NCBI RefSeq assembly: GCF_037392515.1
Contig: NC_090290.1
Coordinates: forward strand, 34,121,753 to 34,185,752
DNA from: Haliotis asinina
Taxonomy: Eukaryota > Mollusca > Gastropoda > Lepetellida > Haliotidae
DNA: 64,000 bases
Direction: 5' to 3'
In this document: positions 23,879-34,750 of the stretch, piece by piece
Position numbering within the stretch: position 1 is the stretch's first letter
Layout of the letters: every line of letters starts with the position of its first letter
Translations under genes and position numbers: made by a program
Notes under the pieces: model-generated
Told to the model about the DNA's origin: nothing
Database searches by the model: none
Seen by the model: only the letters and a program-made list of their open reading frames with translations

Positions 23879-25226
23879 TTACTGAATGTTTTTGGCTTGT
23901 TACGGTTAATACACCAACCTGCGTATATGTATGTGTTCACATCTGACGATGAACTGTCCTGACAATTTAGCGACTGATAATGTGAGCAACGATTTAAGCC
24001 CCCAGAATTGCAACGAAACTTGATCAAACATGTGGCTGTACCTTAATGACTTGGGCTTCTGCAGCCAAGATTCCCCACGGTTGTACAAGATGGACCTTCC
24101 TGATTGCCATCAACAGACTTCGCTCTGTTCAGGCATGCTTTTCTTAATCATTACATATATGTGATGTCACGTCTATGTATACTGTTTCCGTTTCCCCGCA
24201 GTAACTGAATACAGGCAAGACCCTGGTAATACAATGACTCGATAAGCTGGGGACACTATACTCTGCTTACAATAAAGACATGATTGCTTGTCGACATGGG
24301 TCTAAATATGGATTCCAAATCATGCTGGTCAGTGTATGTGTAATTCCAATTCCAGGGATACGAGTTTAAAGTAGTTTCCAACATTCCCCACAAGATTGGA
24401 CTCTTTCTATTTTTCCATCAGAGTATCTACAGACGTCTTAGTGAACATGTTTGATTTACATATTACGCCGTCAAATACGAGTGAGATCTATGGTTTTCAC
24501 TAATTAGTTCTACAGTATTGTATATCTCAAGATTCTGAATTATTTAGGTTGTCTATTTAACTCTAACAGTGATGTTGAAGCCAACCCGAACTGATTTTTC
24601 TTCTACTCGAGGACAACATTGGGGTTTGGAGTAAATGTTTTCCAGTAATGCACCATTCTTGTAGATACAGAAAAACTTTCAGGTTCTAAAATTTCTGATT
24701 GAGGTGATGAAGCAGGTAAACGATGTAGAGTGTGTGTTAATATGAGCCCTTCCAAACTGAACTATAGGTCAGGATTCTGCTGGTAGCTTATGGAAGTACC
24801 CCGACAAAATACCTCGAATTCTGTTAAGTGCAGCTTTAAACAACAACAACAACAATAACAGAAATACACTAATCCAGACGTCTTTGCATGCACTTATATC
24901 AGGAATAGGAAACTGACTTTCGTCTCATCGCACGTTCAAAGAAAACTGTTTCGATCTGTTTGTTTGATTTAATCGAATCTGCCAGTCGTCAGCTGTGCAG
25001 AATGCTATTGAGTCATGACAGACTAATTCGGCTGTTATGTTATTGAACACATCCCAGATTGTTTCATTAGTTCGTATATTGGAAGTATACCTTTTAAGGG
25101 AAGGCTGTTGTTGAACTGTAAAGGGTAGTAAGTAAGTTGGTTTGAGTGAGTGCGTCAGTCAGTCAGCCACATTTTATAATGTCAGTCAATGTATTTCACT
25201 TATATCATGATGTTCAACTTTGATAC

Positions 25227-25284
25227 CCGTCACAGCATGGTTAAAATATTGCCGATGTGACGTTAAATATTAACTCACTCACTC
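25227..25284 (+). mobile_element. 58-bp 5'-truncated F1 element with target-site duplication
   Basis: Only the last 58 bp of F1 are present (gtcacagcatggttaaaat, attgccgatgtgacg, then taactcactcactc). It is flanked by aactttgatac (25216-25226) and caccttgatac (25285-25295). In unit C the matching place reads gaccttgacactggaag without the insert. Confidence 0.8.
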
Positions 25285-26102
25285 CACCTTGATACTGGAA
25301 GATAGACCTGCCCATATCAACGACATCGGACATTACGCAACACTGGAGTGAGATATTGGCAGTCATTCAGTCAGTCACTGAGGGTGTCGCTATTTGATAT
25401 TTCCTGATGTTCCACACTGACACTGGAGGAAAGGCCGAGCCATAGCATAGACGTTTAGAATAGCGCGTATCCTGGTGACGGAGAAAGATCCGATGCAATA
25501 CAGGAGGGGAAGCTAAAGGAGAAATTCAAGCAATAATATTTTCATGGTCATAGTTAGGATTGATAGCAAAAACTGGTAACTTTGCAAATAATACTTGTGT
25601 TATGGTCGTAAATCACATCAAGTGTTCATTTTGTGTCATCAATAATCTGCTTTGTGCACCCATTAACTTGAAATAGAACTCTATTGCGACAAAAATCTTT
25701 ACTTAGTGCTGACGTGTTTCCATTATTGCAGATCGGTGACCTGACCTGGAAAACGTGCAAACATCAAAGAGATTATCAAAGCCCTAAAATACAATCTCGA
25801 GTTAAACATTAATCAGTCTTTAATGTCCACACCAATCAGACACCACTATGCTTTCAATCTGCAAGTAAACATCAATCGATTACAGAAAACCATTGATATT
25901 TATAGTAAGCACATTGCAAGCAATTAAACAATACGTTTTTGGATCGGTGGAATCTCTAAATCCAACATTCTGATTCAGCGAGTGGTGAACGTATGTTACG
26001 TGTGAATCTATACTAAAGCTTTCTACTTTATGAACAATCAGCTTGGCTTGCGCTTACAAGGTGAATATCCTAAATCAGCGGTTCCTTAATGTCTTTCCCT
26101 CG

Positions 26103-26370
26103 CCAGGCAGTACATTTGATAGTTAACTTTTCCGCTAGAAAGTTAAATCACGTCAAAGTGGAGGTTTCTATAAAGCTTCCATTCAATAGAGACCTCATAT
26201 TTCTGAAGCAATCTACAGTAAGATTTATCGATAAACCCTAAATTCATTTTTCCACGAAAGATGTGATCGTTACATCTTAAATAGTTTATTTTTGTACTCT
26301 TCAGAAAGAGAACCATAATTCGCTTCGCTCGGCAATATTGCGGAGGCGTCTGACGCACAACTTACAATAC
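26103..26370. other. Best-conserved block between duplication units (copy B)
   Basis: Over 111 ungapped bases (26248-26358 against 46736-46846) I count 16 differences, far fewer than in neighbouring blocks. Read on the minus strand, the two copies share PPQ(Y/H)CRA(K/R)RI, VLFLKS and NDH(I/V)F. The 16 differences fall 6/4/6 over codon positions, so they give no sign of selection on that frame. On the plus strand both copies have a pyrimidine tract ending ttcag before aaagagaac, a good 3' splice-site shape. In this copy the minus frame is closed by a TAA where unit C has TTA. Confidence 0.6.
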
Positions 26371-27532
26371 GTCGCCTTCGTTGTTAGGAACAGGTCCATA
26401 ATTCAATTTGCGCTCGTCGGTGATGAGTTGTCTATCGCGTGAAGGTACAGGAGATGGTAGAGAGTAATACATGTAGCTTGTGTATGAGATGTCATTAAGC
26501 CATCAGCAATGGACCTTACTGACCGTTCGTTGTCCTTGTGATATATATCGAATATAGTTTTAATAAGTGCGAGAGGAGTAGCCAAATAAATAAGACCTCT
26601 GTTCGTCGAGATGAAGGTTCAGTATCTTCCTTGACATGGTTGGTTTAAACTGTAAGCGACAGATAACATCAGTCACTCACTTAAATATGTGATTACTACA
26701 AATAGATATACGATAAAGATAGTACTGGAGGCGAAGCACATGCCTGATCAACTTTAAAACTTCGAATCGTGTTATAACCCGATTGATTGATATACTGAAA
26801 CCTGCCAGGCACACGTAAACGAGTTTAGGTAGAATCAGAGAACCAGGAAGCAGTCCTGGACAGTATCCTGTTCTCTGCTGAGTCAGAGTTTCACTGGGAT
26901 AGTACGTATGCTCGTAAATGGATCAATAGTTGACGAGGAGGCGAATTCACTTGTGCTTTCATTACTCCCATAGTCAGTTTTGGAGGGAATGAGTAACAGT
27001 TTGGGGTGCAGTCTCGATTAACTAAAGTATCCAACTCATCATCGTCGTCAATAGCACAGTCAAACGACATCGTTCGAGATACGGCTCTACTTTCCATGCA
27101 AATGCAGTGTCATGTTACAGCAGACATGCAACACGTTGCACGTTCTGTAACAGACATTTTGCTGGTATCATTACGCCGTTCTATTTTTCGTACTGTGTAA
27201 GGGCTGCTTCTTCTGATCACTTCCCCAGAGACACACAGGGGTGATCTTTAACAGGACAGAACAAGCCGGGAACGTTTGCGCTGTATGCACAATCACTATA
27301 TCCAAGATGTTTTAAATCATTTTGTGTCTTCAGATCATCGGTTACCCTTCCAGTGCCAGTATCAACTCATACAGGGTCACACCCAATACTGAGATTAGTA
27401 TTTTACAAGTAGTATACACGGTTCGTGTGAACTTAGGACAGTCTGATAAGGATCATCATGAGCTCAAGGCCAACAGCCCCTCCAGCGCACTGTCCAGGAG
27501 AGGCTGTGAAGTCCAGAACTTTCTTACGAACA

Positions 27533-27581
<49 letters not shown>
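27533..27581. repeat. (AT)n microsatellite inside a conserved duplicated block
   Basis: About 24 AT repeats lying within the 27490-27750 block. The matching place in unit C (near 49480) has ordinary sequence, so the expansion is specific to unit B. It produces long Tyr-Ile runs in frames on both strands; these are not proteins. Confidence 0.95.
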
Positions 27582-27582
<1 letters not shown>

Positions 27583-28318
27583 CCCACAGTGTCAGAATGG
27601 TTGTGCTCCCGCTGGAGAACCCAGACACTGCTGATCTGCGCCAAGAGATCATGTGTAACTAACCAAGGGGCCGCAAGAACAATGGAGACCCTGACGATAG
27701 CGTACTTGGGATGTAATCGAGGAATGTCAAAGGCGATATCCATATAATAAAGAAAATTATTTAGTTTGTCTTTCCTAAATGTTGCCAGTCATGTTGCATT
27801 CAAGAAAGTTTAATGATATTAGTAAATTCATTGGCTTTCTGTTGGTTTTCCTATTCCCAAGCAGTTTGAAAACAACATTTTTCAGGACGCCCTGACGTAT
27901 CCATTGTCGTACCGTAGAAGGACTTGAAGACGTGAAAGGCACAGGCATGGCGAAGACGTATTTTCTTTAAAGAACGAATAAACTCACTTGTTTGGTACTC
28001 TTTTTACGACTGCATATGAAAGACTTCTGGTCAGTCATAAACGGAACACCATTTTTTTAAAGCCTGTGGTTAATTAATACCAAGTGCTTAAAAGTTGCTA
28101 AAAAGCCTTCTGCTTCTCTCTCGCCTGCAAACCACAGACTGGTAACGTAACTCTGTCGCCAGAGCCCTGCAGTCACGTCATAGAAGGAACGATTTTCAGT
28201 TAGTTGTATAGAAACTGTATAGGACGCTCGTCATTTTGTTGATTTCTCGACGTCACCAAAGACATGCCGAATTGTGGTATTGCCGTCAATTGCTCCTTGG
28301 GGTCGGGTGATGGTGTCA

Positions 28319-28425
28319 CTATTGAATCATGGCCCAAAGGATTTTGCATGACGCAACTTGTAACATAACGACTTCTTCCACATAAGCAAGGTTGGGGTCG
28401 AAGTGTTATTAATATTGCAAGTAAT
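28319..28425 (+). repeat. Diverged copy of the 157-bp repeat
   Basis: Shares ttgaatcatggccc, aaaggattttgcatgac, gtaacataac and ggtcgaagtg, in order, with the two perfect copies starting at 28711. It is clearly older than they are. Confidence 0.7.
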
Positions 28426-28507
28426 ATTATACTGACCTCCACCTCGCTTCCAAGAGTGAAATTGTTATGTTATAAGCAGTGTCATGCAAACTCCCATTGT
28501 CCATCAA

Positions 28508-28718
28508 TAAACTACATATTTTACTACCAGTAGAAAGTAGTTTTGATTTTGTAAGTCAGTGAAAACAAACTTAAATAGCATTCATCCTACGGGCGAAGCC
28601 ATTTTTGAAAATCGTGCAGTCACGGACTGAAGTCCATTAGATTACTGAGATTATGAGTTGTTTTCATCAAGTTAGAAAATAAAAACTACTTTCTACTAGT
28701 AGTTAAATATGTATTTGA
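28508..28718. mobile_element. MITE-like element with about 60-bp terminal inverted repeats
   Basis: The left arm (about 28508-28568) and the right arm (about 28658-28718) are inverted repeats sharing tacatatttt/aactac, agtagaaagtagttttt and tgaaaacaa. The central loop is about 90 bp with no open frame. The outer end of the right arm overlaps the start of the 157-bp tandem repeat. Confidence 0.75.
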
Positions 28719-29024
28719 ATCATGGCCAAAAGGAGTTTGCATGACACAACCTGTAACATAACATAAGCGAGGTCGGGTTCGAAGTGAAAATACTGCGGGA
28801 TAAATTTCTACACTTGCTAAATTTACTTGGTTTGTAAACGTTCACTCACTAGTATGTATACACTTGTGTATTTGAATCATGGCCAAAAGGAGTTTGCATG
28901 ACACAACCTGTAACATAACATAAGCGAGGTCGGGTTCGAAGTGAAAATACTGCGGGATAAATTTCTACACTTGCTAAATTTACTTGGTTTGTAAACGTTC
29001 ACTCACTAGTATGTATACACTTGT
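28711..29024 (+). repeat. Perfect 157-bp tandem duplication
   Basis: 28711-28867 and 28868-29024 appear identical base for base, from gtatttgaatcatggcc to gtatgtatacacttgt. Identity this high in a region where other duplicates have decayed means a very recent event, a gene-conversion event, or an assembly error. Confidence 0.92.
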
Positions 29025-29479
29025 CAATATACGTCTTTATATTTGGTCTCATAATCCTAATTACTTTATAATCATACTTGTATGCATTTTGAAACTTAAT
29101 AAAAAGAAGCGATCTGCGAATGCATAACAGGAATGTAATATCTAGACATTTTAAAGTTTGCCTATATGATTCATAATTCGCACGCACGTCCTAGTGTATG
29201 GCATGTGTATCATTACCCTTCACGACGATAACAATGATTCTATTCAAAGCTACGACAACTTATTAAAACAAAATGCAACTATCAAAATTAAAACAAATTA
29301 AAGTTATAGGAGCATTAATATCCACTAATATCCACAAAAACGAGTGATATATAATTCATCTGCAGATTTCCCAAGTGATGTGTCTTTTAACAGTCTAATA
29401 TACGAAAACGTGATGCATCGTTTCAGGTTTTTTACATTGCTGTATAGTTTCATTGGTCTCACCTGGCAACTAATTGCAT

Positions 29480-29508
29480 AAGAGAGAGAGAGAGAGAGGG
29501 GGGGGGGG
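29480..29508 (+). repeat. (AG)n run followed by poly(G)
   Basis: About nine AG units merging into a run of ten or more G, then gtgggggtgg. A purine-only tract. Confidence 0.95.
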
Positions 29509-30574
29509 TGGGGGTGGACGAGCGGATGGACTCTGTTATCAGACACGATCCTCCTGTCCAGGTGGTAAAGACTCTGGTCCAATCAGCTACTTCAAAGAAT
29601 TAGGAAAGGTCTGTCAGTATCACGCTTCTATATACAAGCTATGGAGGCGTCATGACAGAGAGGAGGTCGTTTAATACGCCCTTTCGGATAACACCAAACT
29701 CATGAAAGACCGTCCAAATCCAGCAATGTCACTCTTTTCAATAATTTAGGAATGACGTCAGTGCGTGGGTCGCTGATCGATATGTGTGCATGGTTAGTTC
29801 TTCAGTAGCTGTCTTCACAAAAAACCGAGAACTTTATCATATGGCGATGACTCGTCAAATATCCAACTAAGTAATTACATATTCCAAAAACCTCATGATC
29901 AAATGCTCTCGCCGAGAAGAAAGACTATCCCTACGTTTGATGAAATTTTTCTATGATATTCATGGCCCTTCAAAGTCAAGGCAAGTCTATAACCGTTTAT
30001 ACAAGTCTCATGGTTATTGCTTTGGTGAAATTAGCTATTCAAAAAAAATGAAAGGCTCCCTTGGCAATGACATGTTAATGCTTATTGAAATGTTACAAAA
30101 CGTTCGAGGATTTGATGGCAGCATGGTCGAATCCGACGTTTGCACTCGAACTTCTGAATGCTATTGAAGTTCGCACTGACAAGCCGTTGATCAAAAATGT
30201 TTCAAATGTTTCCTGACACACACACACGCTTCACACAAGGCAACTTCGAGTAGGCTGCTGTTAAGATACATGCAATAAACTTTTTTTTATGTCTTGTTGC
30301 TCTCACACAGAAACAGGAAGCTTGGCAGTTAAGCATAAGGATGGAGTCATTATGAGTGCTTAGGCCAATATTTGAGTAGGAACACACATGTATAGACATG
30401 TCAGCATTTTTACGAAGGTTTCGTTGCCGCTAGGTATACAAAGATGTTATTAGTAGGAAAACTAAACAATGTAGCCATGAAAAGACAACTTCTAAATCCT
30501 TAGATATTTCACTCGCAGTTTTAGCACATGAATGGCAAGATTTTGCATAATTTCTTTCATATTTAGCAGTTACA

Positions 30575-30690
30575 CAAGTGAGTGAGCATGGTTTTACGCC
30601 GTGTTTAGCAATATTACAGCGACAACGCGATGAGGAACACCACAAATCGTCTGCACATATTGTACTCTTTCACCACCATGCTACCCTGAC
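30575..30690 (-). mobile_element. F2 SINE remnant (minus)
   Basis: Reads gtgagtgagcatggttttac, gccgtgtttagcaatatta and gcacatattgtactc, the reversed F2 tail and body. Confidence 0.65.
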
Positions 30691-30876
30691 GAATTGGGAC
30701 ACAGTGATATACCTTATCAGATATCAATATAAGCTAAAGTTTATTTATTTATTTGCAACGTCCCAGCAATTCCAGGATAATCAGTAAAACCTGAATTACT
30801 TCAAGATGTTCGAGGTTCGAACTAAACAACAAAGTTTGACACACCGGTGTTCAACCGTAACATAATCATTATTAGA

Positions 30877-31030
30877 GTGAGTGAGTGAGTTAAGATGTAA
30901 CGTGACATCGGCAGTATTTCAGCCATATCGTGACGGGAACATATTTGACATTGAAATGGAAGATGTGTGTGATGTAACATAAATGAATTACAATATAAAA
31001 AGCTGTAGTCAAAGGACAGTAAAGAAACGG
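30877..31030 (-). mobile_element. F1 element, 5' truncated (minus)
   Basis: Starts with gtgagtgagtgagttaaga, then gtgacatcggcagtatttca and gccatatcgtgacgggaac, and fades after caaaggacagtaaa. The 5' third of the family is missing. Confidence 0.75.
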
Positions 31031-32487
31031 CAGATTCACCAGAAACGTGGCTGAACACATTGGACAATATGGTGAATCGTACCCAGGTTTCCTGTGTGAA
31101 GCATTAACAAATAGAAACCTGACGTTATCGTGAATTCTAGCAATGTCAGCAAAGGATCTATAAGCACAGTTTACATGTTTCCGCTAAATTCCACTCTGTG
31201 GCCTTTCCCCCGTCCCCTCAAGTGAACACCCTGAGAATGATTTCCTAAGGGACTCATATAGTGAGACCTGGAACAAGCTGTTACTTTTAATGTTAGGGAC
31301 ACTTATAACGACACACACACACTCTTTTTAAGACGGGGAAAGATAAGTCAAGCTTGTTCTCTGTTTTATAACTTATTAAATCGATAGTGATTGAAAAGTT
31401 CAGTGGCCAAAGAAACGCCACTGAACTTTCGTTTTTAATACTGTCAGTATACATGTATGCGTTACCTGTAGGAAATGGAAGCTATAAAATGTACAGTTAT
31501 CCCATACAGTGAGCAGCGCCTGCAGTGACGTTTTATCATTAATTCAGCCGATCCTAAATTTCACGCGAAGCATCACAGACGACATTGGGTCAAGTGCGGA
31601 AACGGAACAGTATCAATGAGCTTAATCTCGCTGAAGGAACTGGTTAGAGTTGACACATCTACACCCACGGGGGTAGGGTAAAATCTCAGTGATTAATGAT
31701 GCATACTCACCAGACACATTTGATCTGGTGTTGCACTAAAGTCATCACCGGAAATTTTGCGAGATGATTTCAAATTCAAACATTCACTTGACAACGTGAG
31801 GATTACATGACTCGTATAATAGGAAGGCAGGGTCGAACAGTCACAATGTGCATATTGCTGAGTCGGTGTTATCACTTTTAAAAAAACCCCAAAAACACGT
31901 GAATGGCTGCTCTCGTGTTGTTGGACTGTAAGCTAAAAGGTCACAGCAACGCGGAATTGATGCTTCAGTTGAGATACCACTCAGTATTTCCTTGACATAA
32001 TGACATATGTACGAGACAAGATGATCAATTACCAGTTTCAGTGCTAACTCATGCAATCCGATTTTTCAACGTACATCTATATATATTCTCTGACATGATG
32101 TAATGTCGCCTCAGCAAGAGATTGGAACTTATCAAGGATAAATGAACAGACCATTTATAATCACGTCTGTGGGCAGTGTCTGAGGGTGTCCATGACAAGG
32201 TTTTCCCAAATCTAAAACAAATATCACAAGGTACTCAATAAACGTGTTGCAGCTCATTCCCCTCTCATCCTTTGCCCCCAGATGTCTTGACAACCGTGAT
32301 ATGTCTTTGTCAATCCTTCCCTCCTAATTAACTTGCTGATGACATGCACACAAACACAGAAATCTTATAAAAACTGAAATCTTTGGATGCGACACGAGTC
32401 TGTGTGAACAAATCATACAGAAAACTACGATTCTAGTAAACACGCTGATAATAAACTGATGGATATAACAAATCAGTTGTACGTCCA

Positions 32488-32584
32488 GGGCCCACTTGCA
32501 CAAAGCGATCTTACCGCAATGACTATCTTAAGCCTATGTTGGAGAATTATAGTAGCTCTACTATCGCTTTGTGTTAGTGGGCCC
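32488..32584. mobile_element. About 97-bp palindromic MITE (gggcccac ... gtgggccc)
   Basis: The ends gggcccacttgcacaaagcg and, inverted, gggcccactaacacaaagcg form long arms of a near-perfect hairpin. The flanking sequence resumes in register with unit C (near 53440-53460), which lacks the insert, so it arrived after the duplication. Confidence 0.82.
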
Positions 32585-32777
32585 AGACCACTTCCTGAAT
32601 ATTTTATTCGAAATGCGCATACCCAACTATGTCTATAACAAACTACATTAGGAGTCACTTTGGGCCCATCACAACCACACATAGTCGCATTATTTCTCTC
32701 AGCCCCTTGTGAAAATAACCACCACCAAATGTGCTATTGGCCAAACATATGTTCGTTCAAATGGATGCCGTTCAAAG

Positions 32778-33045
32778 TTTGTTTGTTGTTTAACGCCGGG
32801 CTCATCGGCATTACCTTTCCATACCAGCTTTAGCTGTCATTATGATATTTTAGTTCCTTTGTTAGTGTCCTTTGACGACAGGTTTTCTATTTTACACATA
32901 TTCCATGGATGAACTATTGCCGATGTGGCGTTAAATTTTAACTCACTCACTCATCAACATTACAACTATATGGTGGCCCTCAGAAAGTAATCGAATCTGG
33001 ACCAGACAATCTAGTGACAACAGCATGATCATCGATGACAAGTGC
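32778..33045 (+). mobile_element. F3 element split by an F1 insertion
   Basis: Begins tttgtttgttgtttaacgcc, is interrupted at 32814-32951, and resumes with acaactatatggtggccct, taatcgaatctggaccagac and aatctagtgacaacagcatg. The uninterrupted counterpart is at 53622-53815 in unit C. Confidence 0.8.
32814..32951 (+). mobile_element. F1 element nested in an F3 element, with target-site duplication
   Basis: A 5'-truncated F1 copy: gtgtcctttgacgacaggtt, gaactattgccgatgtgg, cgttaaattttaactcactc. Flanks are catcggcatta (32803-32813) and catcaacatta (32952-32962), an 11-bp target duplication with two mismatches. Confidence 0.82.
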
Positions 33046-33622
33046 GTGTTCAAATGAAAACTATTGACAAACAGGGGACTGTTGTTAGGGATCCTACGCA
33101 TATCAGCTAAACCGAATTAGAAAGGGGTTTGTAACACGGGTCAAAGTTTATAACATAGTTCAGTCAAAGTTTGTTACATCGCTGCTAGGGTAGTACTGTT
33201 AAGGTCAGGGCGATTCATACACCCTACACCTCTAGCCTGAGTGTGGACATTCACTGGTTTATCGGTATCATATTCGCCCTCTCATTGATTTCAATATGAC
33301 CATTTGGGGCCCAGTAGAAGCTTCGTTATTAGACCGTCTTTTATCTCCGCCGAATACACATGAGGCGCTTGTAATTATTAAAAAGAATTGACACGAGAAC
33401 TGGCCAGGCGCTCGGAAAAAGAATGACAACACGAAGACTTTTGAACTTAAAGGGTTAATTATAATTATGTTCGTCTCTTTAAGTGTGTTGTATTAGAGTA
33501 TCATTCCCAGGATAGATATTATGTTACCGTAATTCAATTGTTCGATGATCAACAAGACCTGATCGCTTCGAATCATTTTCCCTTTGGGTTATGGCATTTA
33601 TTTGTGTGCTATGATATCGACA

Positions 33623-33645
33623 GATGATGATGATGATGATGATGA
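33623..33645 (+). repeat. (GAT)7 microsatellite
   Basis: Seven GAT units ending gatgaatttg. Confidence 0.9.
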
Positions 33646-33841
33646 ATTTGATATCAAGAACATTCTAACATCAACGACATATCTGAATGATATACCCTTC
33701 TGTCGACATCATATTTATGACATGCAATCTTTAATTTGTCAATGTAAACAACAATCATCCGCCACTTTGTTTTGGCTGTGTATATATCATAAAATATGCC
33801 AGAGAAATCTCTTTAAATTGAAGTAACCAAAATAATGGTAG

Positions 33842-34090
33842 CTAAGCTACCGTAAGTCCCCATGGCCCCTAGTCTGGTAATCTACCTTACGTTGTTGGTG
33901 ATCATCAGCCTGCTTTTATTTTGTATTGTCAATAATAGTTTGTCAACCTTTACAGTTCCATACTAGATTTTATTCTCACTGGCAGGGTTTTACAATCTAA
34001 TTCTGTCTATTATGAATTTATAACTTTCAAGTCAAGATTATTGCTGAAATATTGCCAATGTGACTATAGATTTTAACACGCTCGCTGTTC
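33842..34090 (+). mobile_element. F1 element, near full length
   Basis: Starts gctaccgtaagtccccatgg, then cccctagtctggtaatctac, a decayed middle, attattgctgaaatattgcc and aatgtgactatagattttaa, and a worn cacgctcgctg tail. Confidence 0.7.
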
Positions 34091-34096
34091 AACTGA

Positions 34097-34393
34097 TCAA
34101 TAACCATAATCAAATATAGGCAAATCTTCAAACATTAATTGTTGATGGCAGTTTTTTACTCTAAGATTAGATTCTTGTAAAACAAAGAAGATTCCTAATC
34201 TCCTACGCTTTGTGCCTCCCATGCATGATACCAGTATTGTCCATAGCAACACTACGACCAAGGATTTGTAGGAATTCTTGCACTTATCACTCCATAATGA
34301 ACCGGGTTGGGATGAGACCTTCAGCTCCCAGTGTTTGTAAGGTACATCGATCTCAGTCCAATGGTCTTGATCGATGTTCATGACGTCAATCAC
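34097..34393 (-). CDS. Unidentified 98-codon frame with one membrane-like segment
   Basis: Starts MIDVMNIDQDHW. A mixed polar N-terminal half is followed by a hydrophobic stretch (SLVVVLLWTILVSCM, about residues 44-58), a basic GTKRRR turn and a polar C-terminus. There is no known family, no signal peptide and no support from unit C, which lacks this stretch. It may be chance. Confidence 0.12.
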   Translation of the reverse strand: MIDVMNIDQDHWTEIDVPYKHWELKVSSQPGSLWSDKCKNSYKSLVVVLLWTILVSCMGGTKRRRLGIFFVLQESNLRVKNCHQQLMFEDLPIFDYGY

Positions 34394-34621
34394 TAGCTCA
34401 TCGTGTACATCATGACGTCATTTTGACGCGAATAACGCTAGTTATGGATACTCCTCATAGAGAAAGGACATAAGAAACCATTAAACACAAAAATATGCCA
34501 ATTGTCATTAAGTCATATGGACGTTAATTGTAAAATAATAATTGGTAACTTTGCAATACATACTGGTTACACTTAGTGTTTAAGCATGTCCATTGGAATA
34601 CACTGCCTCTGCTTCTTGTCA

Positions 34622-34750
34622 TGCCTCTCTAGAGCGGTGGCCTTCCTCCAGTTGTTGGTGATTTATAGCCCATTTTGATACACAGCTAGACATGTATACA
34701 CGAGATTGACTTACCTTCGCATTGTTATACACAGGTTTTTGAGGTGATGT
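34622..34750 (+). mobile_element. F1 5'-part fragment
   Basis: Contains gcggtggccttcctccagtt and gttggtgatttatagccc, which match the F1 5' region. The remainder is too decayed to follow. Confidence 0.4.

Noticed and set aside
26900..27340. Cysteine- and aspartate-rich minus-strand frames that look similar in units B and C (for example DTLVNRDCTPN against DSLVNRYCIPN).
   Set aside because: In an aligned stretch the differences fall about 7/7/9 over codon positions, and there is a one-base indel just upstream. That is neutral decay of duplicated noncoding DNA, not protein conservation.
27456..27747. Frames containing long Tyr-Ile runs on both strands.
   Set aside because: They are translations of the (AT)n microsatellite.
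27490..27750. Possible conserved exon shared with 49440-49660.
   Set aside because: Alignment needs a two-base indel in the middle and stops appear in the matching frames, so no frame is kept in both copies.
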